9,512 nt of DNA from Desulfocapsa sp. GTDB taxonomy: Bacteria; Desulfobacterota; Desulfobulbia; Desulfobulbales; Desulfocapsaceae. Positions 1 through 7,200 of this stretch are shown piece after piece (positions within the stretch are counted from its first letter, which is position 1; every line of letters begins with the position of its first letter). The notes beneath the pieces were generated by a model, which saw only the letters and a program-made list of their open reading frames with translations, did no database searches and was not told where the DNA came from. A program made the translations under genes and the position numbers. The DNA lies in assembly GCA_029934815.1 (NCBI GenBank), contig JAOZLM010000067.1, positions 1-9,512 of the forward strand. The letters run 5' to 3'.

Positions 1-122
1 TAATCAGTATAATAATACATCAGAATGGAGATTGCTGGCGGTTTTCGGACGTGACCATTTTCCTGGTTTTTTATCGCAAAAAAGAGTTGGCTTAGTATGC
101 TGAGAAAATGAGTTATAAGTTT

Positions 123-276
123 TTCTGGTTACCACTACAGCTCAGCCACCTCCCTAGTCATTCCGGACATGATCCGGAATCTCGTCAGAACTAGCTGTTT
201 TTACAAGATTCCGGATCAAGTCCGGAATGACGGGATCGCAGAAATCGAACAAAACTGAGGTGCAGTGGTGACCCAG
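123..276. mobile_element. Putative MITE-like palindromic element
   Basis: A block of about 150 bp carries no ORF but is strongly symmetrical. Its outer arms at 125-145 and 255-276 are imperfect inverted repeats: in the 19-base core (127-145 against 255-273) 16 positions are complementary, and CTGG/CCAG at the outer tips also pair if one C is bulged. Inside lies a second, stronger inverted repeat at 157-185 and 203-231. The element is flanked by TAAGTTT at 116-122 and again at 277-283, which looks like a 7-bp target-site duplication. Terminal inverted repeats, small size, lack of coding capacity and flanking direct repeats are the hallmarks of a MITE. A REPIN-type element is the main alternative. 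No transposase is in the window. Confidence 0.55.
157..231. repeat. Long nested inverted repeat (REP/REPIN-like core)
   Basis: Positions 157-185 and 203-231 are 29-base arms that pair at 27 positions (mismatches at 169/219 and 183/205) around a 17-base loop. Each arm is itself palindromic: ATTCCGGA and TCCGGAAT are separated by five bases. This nested arrangement, two small palindromes in opposite orientation with a short spacer, is what REPIN or BIME elements look like. The word ATTCCGGACTTGATCCGGAA seems familiar to me as a dispersed repeat in proteobacterial genomes, but I could not search for it. No T-run follows the stem, so it is not a convincing intrinsic terminator. Confidence 0.85.
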
Positions 277-294
277 TAAGTTTCACATATTTAC

Positions 295-299
295 AAGGA
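295..299 (+). promoter_or_regulatory. Ribosome binding site of the sensor kinase
   Basis: AAGGA lies 12 bases before the GTG at 312. The next in-frame start, ATG at 324, would be 24 bases away, too far for this site, so GTG is preferred although the spacing is slightly long. Confidence 0.5.
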
Positions 300-311
300 C
301 GTTAACAGCAA

Positions 312-2798
312 GTGAGTGATTTCATGGTTTCAAGACTAAACAAAACGGTAAACCTGCTGTTGCTTATTCCTTTGCTGGCAATTTGTCTTTTTGTGAGTGC
401 TGCCTTTTTACAGGGAAATGCCGGATTTCGAGTGGATAAAACCCAGCAGGGGCTGCTTGTTTCTCATATCTCCCTTTCACTGAATTCAGTTGAAAAGAAC
501 GACCTGATAGTTGCCATTGACGGCGTTGATTATAACAGGATTCTTGGTTTTCTGCTCTTCCCCGCTGAGAGTCCACAGCCTGGCAGTCTTACGGTTTTAC
601 GTGACGGCAGTCGCTTGTCCTTCCCGGTAAAAACAATTCCTTTAACCCTGAGCAGTTTCTTCTCCACGGTCTGGCCCCGATTGCTGCTTATTGCTTTTTT
701 GTTAACCCTTGCGACTCTTGCCCGATACCGAGCCCCGGATTCTGTGCAGGCCACCCTGTTTTTTATGATGCTCTGCGGCTTTTCCACCTCAATTGCTGCT
801 ACTTTATCTTCATCACTAATGCTGTTACAGCCGATGTATATATCAGCAAGTTTACTGATACTGACTTGTGCTAACTGGGTTTCTTTTGCGATCTGGATTC
901 ATTTCGCTGCAATATTTCCCGCCGAAAGAAATGTCTTGGGGGATAAAAAGTGGCCGCTTTATTTCATATATCTTTTTTTTCCAATACTTATTGTTGTTAT
1001 TTCACTAATAAAAAGTAATTTCGGATATGATTTCTGGTGCTGGTTACAACGATTGCGGAATATTTTCTTACCTGTAAGTATCGTACTCGGTTTTTTGAAA
1101 CATCTTTGGGATTATCGGCAGGATGTTTCTCCCCTTGCCAGAAATCAAATTAAATTACCGCTTATTGCTTACTGGCTATCATTTACGCCATATTTGTTTC
1201 TTTATTTACTCCCCAACCTTCTACTTGATCATCCGCTGATCTCTTTTAGAATTGTTATTTTTGCTTTTTTTATTTTACCACTCGCCTATTTCACAGGACT
1301 GCTTCGCTACAGATTACTTGATGTTGATCGTCTTATATCAAGGGCAGTTTCCTTTGTGTTGTTGATGATGTCTCTTGGGCTGGTGTACTCTTTTTTTCTC
1401 ACAGCATTAAAGCGCTACCTCTTTGGGAATGACGTGCTCTCGGAAGAGTTGTTTCTGCTCTTTTTTATCGTAATGCTCTTTGTATTCAGACCCATTAGTA
1501 ATTATTTAGAACGCTGGATTAACAAAATATTTTTTAGATATCGTCCGGTGCCTGCAAAACTATTACATCAGTTCAGTGATCAAATTGCAGCCACTCTTTT
1601 CCTTGATGATATTGTTCAGGCCATGGTTAAAGAATTTCCTGAGAAGGTGAATGTGGACAGTGTTGCCTTGATGCTGCTCAGCGATAATCAGTCGAAATTG
1701 TATCCGGAAGATATGCGATTTGGAAGTCAGCCCTGGAAAGAGAGTGATCTTGTTCGTGAATTTCAGGAGCATACCCCCGTTTGTTTGCATACTGATCATC
1801 CCGGACGCACCAAACAGCTGGAAAAGGAGCTGCTTGAAATTCGTAATGCCGGATTTGCACTTATTTTTCCGATGAGATCAATGGAACGTATCTCCGGATT
1901 ACTTTTTGTGGGTTTTAGGAATGATGGCAGGCGGTTTTCCAGTGAGGATGTTCATCTGGTTGCAACTCTTGCTAATCAGGGTGCCATTGCAGTTGAGAAT
2001 GCAAAACGTTATGAAGCGCTTATAGTGAGTAAAAAAGAGATAGAAGTACTTTTTTTAGAGAGGGTGCAGCAGGAAAAAATGGCGATGCTGGGAGAAATGA
2101 CTGCCATGATTGCCCATGAATTAAAAAATCCATTGGGGGTTATCAGCAGTTCTGCCCAATATCTTGCAAAAGGGGATAAGTCCCGGGAAGTTCAAAAAGA
2201 AATGTTTCAATATATTCTTGATGAAACGAAGCAGCTAAATGTATCTATTAATAATTTGCTTGGTTTGGCCAAACAGAGACCTCCAAGCTTTGAACAGGTG
2301 GATATAATGAGGGAACTTTCTGGATTTGTTCAACGCTGGCTAAACAATAATGATCATAATAAAAAAATTACCGTGGATGTTGAGAACGGCAGGTATCTTC
2401 CTCCCCTGTATGCTGATTTGCGTCAGTTAAATCAGGTTCTGTTTAATCTTATCCGTAATAGTGAAGAGATGATGCCTGAAGGTGGAGCGATTGTCCTGCG
2501 AGTAGCAAGTGAAAAACAGTGCATAATCATCTCAGTTCTGGACAATGGACCGGGTATTTCGGATAATGATAAAGAAAAGTTGTTTAAGAATTTTTTCACG
2601 ACAAAAGAGAATGGAATCGGCTTGGGCCTTGTTATTTGCAGGCAGATTGTTCAAGCTCATAAAGGCGTTATCAGTCTTGCAAATAGAAAGGAAGGAGGAG
2701 CCGTGGCCACTGTATGTTTACCTCTGAAACCCTTAACCACTGTCAGTGTACCTGAGTTTGCTGAAAAGCATATGGAGAGTGAAAACAATGAGGGATAA
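312..2798 (+). CDS. Multi-pass membrane sensor histidine kinase with PDZ-like, GAF, HisKA and HATPase_c domains
   Basis: This 828-aa protein should autophosphorylate on histidine and pass the phosphate to the response regulator encoded next to it. A first membrane helix (about 12-32) is followed by a PDZ-like segment (about 35-108, with NDLIVAIDG) that should lie outside the cytoplasm. About eight or nine further hydrophobic helices follow between about 115 and 397. A GAF-like domain spans about 412-568, then a helical linker. The HisKA H-box HELKNPLG has phosphoacceptor His602. The ATPase domain has the N-box NLIRN (Asn716), G1 DNGPGI (744-749), an FFTTKE F-box and G2 NGIGLGL (767-773), so all catalytic motifs look intact. 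The start is GTG, chosen for the AAGGA upstream. The 3' end overlaps the regulator gene by 11 bp, implying one operon. The ligand is unknown. I considered PrsK of the PEP-CTERM system, but its H-box differs as I remember it. Confidence 0.93.
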   Translation: MSDFMVSRLNKTVNLLLLIPLLAICLFVSAAFLQGNAGFRVDKTQQGLLVSHISLSLNSVEKNDLIVAIDGVDYNRILGFLLFPAESPQPGSLTVLRDGSRLSFPVKTIPLTLSSFFSTVWPRLLLIAFLLTLATLARYRAPDSVQATLFFMMLCGFSTSIAATLSSSLMLLQPMYISASLLILTCANWVSFAIWIHFAAIFPAERNVLGDKKWPLYFIYLFFPILIVVISLIKSNFGYDFWCWLQRLRNIFLPVSIVLGFLKHLWDYRQDVSPLARNQIKLPLIAYWLSFTPYLFLYLLPNLLLDHPLISFRIVIFAFFILPLAYFTGLLRYRLLDVDRLISRAVSFVLLMMSLGLVYSFFLTALKRYLFGNDVLSEELFLLFFIVMLFVFRPISNYLERWINKIFFRYRPVPAKLLHQFSDQIAATLFLDDIVQAMVKEFPEKVNVDSVALMLLSDNQSKLYPEDMRFGSQPWKESDLVREFQEHTPVCLHTDHPGRTKQLEKELLEIRNAGFALIFPMRSMERISGLLFVGFRNDGRRFSSEDVHLVATLANQGAIAVENAKRYEALIVSKKEIEVLFLERVQQEKMAMLGEMTAMIAHELKNPLGVISSSAQYLAKGDKSREVQKEMFQYILDETKQLNVSINNLLGLAKQRPPSFEQVDIMRELSGFVQRWLNNNDHNKKITVDVENGRYLPPLYADLRQLNQVLFNLIRNSEEMMPEGGAIVLRVASEKQCIIISVLDNGPGISDNDKEKLFKNFFTTKENGIGLGLVICRQIVQAHKGVISLANRKEGGAVATVCLPLKPLTTVSVPEFAEKHMESENNEG
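2774..2779 (+). promoter_or_regulatory. Ribosome binding site fixing the response regulator start
   Basis: GGAGAG sits 8 bases before the ATG at 2788, inside the 3' end of the kinase gene. It favours this ATG over an upstream in-frame ATG at 2746, which would add 14 residues unlike a receiver domain N-terminus. Confidence 0.8.
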
Positions 2799-4101
2799 AA
2801 TCTTACTGGTTGAAGACGAAGAAAAATTGAGAAGGATTTTACAGCTTGTTCTTTCTGATGCAGGATATGAGGTGCAAACTGCAGCCGATGGTGGCAGTGG
2901 TGTCGAATGCTGGAAAAACTGGAAGCCCTCTCTTGTACTCACTGATTTGAAAATGGCGCCACTCGATGGCCTTCATGTACTTCGTTACGGTTCTGATCAT
3001 GCTCCGGAAATACCTTGTGTGATGCTTACCGCTTTTGGAACGGTTGAAACAGCGGTTGAGGCGATGAAGAATGGTGCCTTTGATTTCTTAACAAAACCGG
3101 TTGATCATGAGCAGCTTCTTGAAGTTGTGAAACAGGGGCTTGAGGGAAAACGTACAAAATCAAAAAAGACTGCAGATTTACTGGGTTCGTCCACTGTTAT
3201 GCAGGAACTTCGAGAAGAAATAAATCTGCTCGCATCCACCGACAGTGCCGTTCTTATCCTTGGTGAGTCTGGAACCGGAAAAGAACTGGTGGCAAGAGGG
3301 ATTCATAAGGCCTCAAAACGTAGTCAGGGACCTTTTGTCAGGATAAATTGTGCGTCTATTCCTGTAGATTTATTGGAAAGTGAACTGTTTGGGCACAAAA
3401 AAGGATCATTTACCGGAGCCACTGAGAACCATGAAGGTGCATTTGTAAGAGCAGATGGTGGTATTCTTTTTCTTGATGAAATTGGTGATCTGCCGTTAGC
3501 CCTGCAGCCTAAATTGCTCCATGCTGTAGAAGAAAAAGAAATTCTGCCCATCGGTGGCAAGAAACCTCAATCTGTTTCAGTAAAAATTCTTTCTGCTACC
3601 AACCTTGATCTGGATGAGATGGTAAGAGAAAGAAAGTTTAGAACGGATCTCTACTATCGACTAAATATTATGCGGGTTGTTCTTCCGGCACTTCGAGACA
3701 GAGGGCATGATGTTGAAGAAATTGCAGTAGCATTTCTGACGCGTTTTGCTCACGAATTTGATCGGCCTGTCTCCCGGATATCCGATAGGGCTATTGATAT
3801 ACTTAGGGCTTATCGGTGGCCTGGGAATGTGCGGGAACTTCGTAACGTAATGGAGCGGGCTGTGCTGAGATGCTCAGGGAAAGAGCTTGATTCTGATTGT
3901 ATCTCTAATCTGACCAGTGAAGAGGAGAGCTTCTCGATTGAAACTGCTGGCTCAAACCTTGACCTGGTAGCTAAAGAACAGGAATTGCTGCTTGCTGCAC
4001 TAAAACAACATAACTGGAACAAGACTCAGGCGGCTAAAGAACTGAATATAAGTCGTAGTGCTCTTCGTTACCGTTTACAGAAATATGGATTGAAAAAGTA
4101 G
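2788..4101 (+). CDS. Sigma-54-dependent response regulator (NtrC family)
   Basis: This 437-aa cytoplasmic protein is a bacterial enhancer-binding protein that, once phosphorylated, should use ATP hydrolysis to open promoters bound by sigma-54 RNA polymerase. The receiver domain (1-120) has acidic residues 9-11, phosphoacceptor Asp53, Thr81 and Lys103. The AAA+ domain (about 131-365) has Walker A GESGTGKE (159-166), the sigma-54 contact loop as GSFTGA (206-211), Walker B FLDE with Asp230 and Glu231, and LYYRLN (288-293). A Fis-type helix-turn-helix lies at about 397-437 (NKTQAAKELNISRSALRYRL). Length and domain order are normal for the family. The gene overlaps the kinase gene by 11 bp, so the two are cognate partners. 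The only deviation is Ser in place of Ala in the GAFTGA loop, a variant I know from other family members. The target promoters cannot be read from the protein. Confidence 0.96.
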   Translation: MRDKILLVEDEEKLRRILQLVLSDAGYEVQTAADGGSGVECWKNWKPSLVLTDLKMAPLDGLHVLRYGSDHAPEIPCVMLTAFGTVETAVEAMKNGAFDFLTKPVDHEQLLEVVKQGLEGKRTKSKKTADLLGSSTVMQELREEINLLASTDSAVLILGESGTGKELVARGIHKASKRSQGPFVRINCASIPVDLLESELFGHKKGSFTGATENHEGAFVRADGGILFLDEIGDLPLALQPKLLHAVEEKEILPIGGKKPQSVSVKILSATNLDLDEMVRERKFRTDLYYRLNIMRVVLPALRDRGHDVEEIAVAFLTRFAHEFDRPVSRISDRAIDILRAYRWPGNVRELRNVMERAVLRCSGKELDSDCISNLTSEEESFSIETAGSNLDLVAKEQELLLAALKQHNWNKTQAAKELNISRSALRYRLQKYGLKK

Positions 4102-4122
4102 CGATAGAGTTATTGCCGCTAC
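4098..4122 (+). terminator. Possible stem-loop after the two-component operon
   Basis: GTAGCG at 4098-4103 pairs perfectly with CGCTAC at 4117-4122, with possible inner pairing ATA/TAT. It straddles the regulator stop codon, where an operon-end terminator is expected. Only a weak T-tract (ATTTCC) follows, so termination would be inefficient or Rho-dependent. Confidence 0.3.
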
Positions 4123-4204
4123 GATTTCCTGAGGGGAAAAAATAATCATTTTGCTTATTTAATAAATTTGTGAAATGGTTAAATTGTAGATGGCTAAGTA
4201 AAAA

Positions 4205-4220
4205 ACTTCATATTTGAAGT
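4205..4220. repeat. Small inverted repeat in the leader of the giant exported protein
   Basis: ACTTCA-TATT-TGAAGT is a perfect 6-bp stem with a 4-base loop, 49 bases before the ATG at 4270. A run of A precedes it, so read on the minus strand it is a hairpin followed by six T. It could be an operator, a leader hairpin or a weak minus-strand terminator; the AT-rich stem is too weak to decide. Confidence 0.35.
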
Positions 4221-4259
4221 GACGAAGAAGATGAAGAGTAACAGGAATATTCAATTAAT

Positions 4260-4264
4260 AGGAA
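4260..4264 (+). promoter_or_regulatory. Ribosome binding site of the giant exported protein
   Basis: AGGAA lies 5 bases before the ATG at 4270. The encoded protein then begins with a typical signal peptide, which supports this start. Confidence 0.7.
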
Positions 4265-4269
4265 CTTAG

Positions 4270-7200
4270 ATGAAAAAGCGTATAAATATAGTTTCTTATG
4301 TCGGGTTCTGTGCCTTCTTGTTCGGCGTTTTAGCTGTTTTCTTTCCTGGTTCGGGGTGTGCCAGCAGTAGTGAGGCGCTGGAGTCCAGAGTTCTGTCGTC
4401 ATTAGAATCACTTCAGATTCCTTTTGTTGCTAACCATGGACAGTTAGACCCGCAAGTTGCCTATTTTGCGAAAATCCTCAATGGTACAATGTTTGTAACA
4501 GTTGAGGGAGAGCTTGTGTATCGGTTTGGACAAGTAGCTCAGGATACGTCCGGCAGGCAATTTCCCCTTATAAAAGAAAAATTGATAGGAGCCCAGGTAG
4601 AAAATATTATCGGGCTTCGTCCATCCACTACCCGGGTAAACTATTTTCAGGGTGGTACACCTGAAGAGTGGGTTACAGGTGTTGAGACGTATATGGACGT
4701 GAATCTGGGTGAAGTTTATAGCGGTATTGAATTACGCTTAAAAGCTTACGGAAATAATGTTGAAAAACTCTTCTATGTCGCACCGGGTGCACTTCCTGGC
4801 AATATTAGGCTCGAAATATCAGGAGCAGATTCTCTGCAGGTTAATGAACATGGGCAATTGCTTTTAACAACAGAGTTTGGTTCGATTGCATTTACCAAAC
4901 CGGTTGCCTGGCAGGTAATAGATGGAAAACGAAATCCTGTAACTGTTGAATATGAAATTATTGCAGCCGCTGGCCACCCTGGGGAATATCGTTTTGACGT
5001 CGGTTCCTACGATCCTGCAATCCCTCTGGTAATAGACCCGCTCCTTGCATCAACGTTTATCGGTGGAAGTGGAGATGATACTGGTCATTCAATAGCTCTT
5101 GACTCACAAGGGAATGTATATGTGACAGGAGAAACCTCGTCTGCCAGCTTTCCTGCAAATGTTTATGATACCAGTTATAACGGAGGAGACTGGGATGTTT
5201 TTGTTGCGAAACTTTCCCCGGATCTTACAACTCTTCAGGCTTGTACCTTTTTGGGTGGCAGCAATAAAGATGTTGCGTACAGTTTAGCCATCGATGCCAC
5301 TGACTCCATCTATATAACCGGAACAACAGCCTCTCCTGACTATCCGGTCAATGTCAATAGTTACGATACCAGTTTTAACAATAATACAAATAACAGCTTT
5401 ACTGATATCTTTGTCAGTAAACTTTCGTCCGATCTTTCTACTCTTGTTGCTTCTACTTTTATCGGAGGAGTAAACAGTGAAGAGGGGAGAGCACTGAGGA
5501 TTTTGTCAGGAGATATCTTTGTGACCGGATTCAGTTCCTCTCCTGATTTTCCCACAACAACAGGAGCCTATGCGACTACTCTTCACGGTACCAGTGCCAG
5601 TGATGATATTATTGTACTTAAAATGCCTTCGGATTTGTCAACAGTAACTGCCTCGACTTTTTTAGGCGGTTCAAATGATGATAGTGGACGATCTCTGGCT
5701 TTTGATTCGGATGATAATGTTTTTGTTACAGGTGGTACAAGTTCTGATGATTTCCCGAGCACCACAGGGCATGACTTCGTTTTTGGAGGTGGTGAACAGG
5801 TCTTTATAGCTAAACTTCCATCAGATCTGACGGCTCTTACGGCAGCGTCTGTTATCGGAAGTGGAGGGTATGTCAGTATCGCTCACAGTATTCAGGTGGA
5901 TTCCTCAGACAATATTTTTATTACAGGAGAAACAGATTCATCCACTTTTCCGACTACTGCAGGTGCCTACGACCGGAGTAATCCTTCCTCATCAGATGCC
6001 TTTGTTACCCGAATGAATAATGATCTGACAAGCATACTGGCATCCACTTTTTTAGGTACTGGAAGCTGGGAAACAGGGTATTCCCTTGTACTGGATGATT
6101 CAGATAATGTGTATGTCTCTGGTTTCTCAGGGTCAGGAGATTTTCCTACATCTCCAATGGCCTATGATCATAGTGTTGAGGCAGGTTATGATGCGTTTAT
6201 TACAAAATTTTCTCCGACACTTACAACGATATTGGCATCCACCCTGCTTGGTACAACAGATACGACCTGGAGCCGTTCTCTGGCACGTGATTCTTCCGGG
6301 AATGTTTATATAACAGGAAATACCTTTGTGTACTCAGACAATTATCCGTTTCCAACAACACCAGGAGCTTACGATACGACCTGGAACAGCGGCAAGGATG
6401 TGTTTATTTCACGATTTGATTCTGAACTTTCCGGATCCGGCCTGCAGTTCAGCAGCATCCACTATAACATAGATGAATCTGCTGCAGAGGCAACCGTCAC
6501 CGTCACTCGTACTGGAAGCGGCAGTGGCGCAGTATCGGTGAGTTATTCCTCAACTAACGGTACTGCAATAGCAGGCTCTGACTATACTGCAGTGGCAGGT
6601 ACTTTGCAGTGGGCCGATGGCGACAGTAGTGATAAATCATTTACGATTCAGATTTTACCGGATACCGATGTCGAAGGTGGAGAAACGGTGAATCTTATCC
6701 TTACAGATCCCGTTGATATTGCATTGGGAGCACCTCAGCTTGCTACTTTAACTATTATTGATGATGAGACTCCCGGAACGCTGCAATTCACTGCAGCAAC
6801 TTCCAGCGTAAATGAAAATGATCTGGCTGGAACGGCAACCGTTGTTGTTAGCCGCAGTGGTGGCAATAATGGTATCGTGACGGTGGACTATATAAGCAGC
6901 AACGGCACGGCTGTTGCCGGAGTAGATTATACAGCAAGCAGTGGAACATTGAGCTGGGCGGATGGTGAAACAGCAGATAAATCATTTCTAGTAACGATTA
7001 GTGATAATAGCGATCTGGACGGTGATAAAACCTTAACACTGTCCCTGGAATCACCCACAGGAATGGCAACCCTGGGAACACAGGATGAAACTGTTCTTAC
7101 AATCGTGGACGATGAAGTGGCCGGTTCTCTGCAATTTAGCCAGGAAAGTTATCCGGTAATGGAATCTGTTGGAAATGTGCTTGTTACTGTAACGCGCCTT

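Noticed and set aside
87..101. TTGGC...TGCT resembling a sigma-54 promoter upstream of the kinase
   Set aside because: Only eight bases separate GG (89-90) from GC (99-100), whereas sigma-54 sites need ten.
87..119. TTGGCT and TATAAG as a sigma-70 promoter for the kinase
   Set aside because: The spacer is 21 bases, too long, and the putative mobile element lies between it and the gene.
2746..2787. Upstream in-frame ATG for the response regulator, adding 14 residues
   Set aside because: The extra residues do not look like a receiver N-terminus, and GGAGAG is correctly placed for the ATG at 2788.
312..2798. Identity as PrsK, the PEP-CTERM system kinase
   Set aside because: The H-box HELKNPLG is of the NtrB/AtoS type, not the PrsK type as I remember it, and the giant exported protein has no PEP-CTERM tail.
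4345..4365. Lipoprotein reading of the giant protein at Cys30
   Set aside because: Gly at the -3 position (GSGC) is a poor lipobox; ordinary signal peptidase cleavage near GCA is likelier, although lipidation cannot be excluded.
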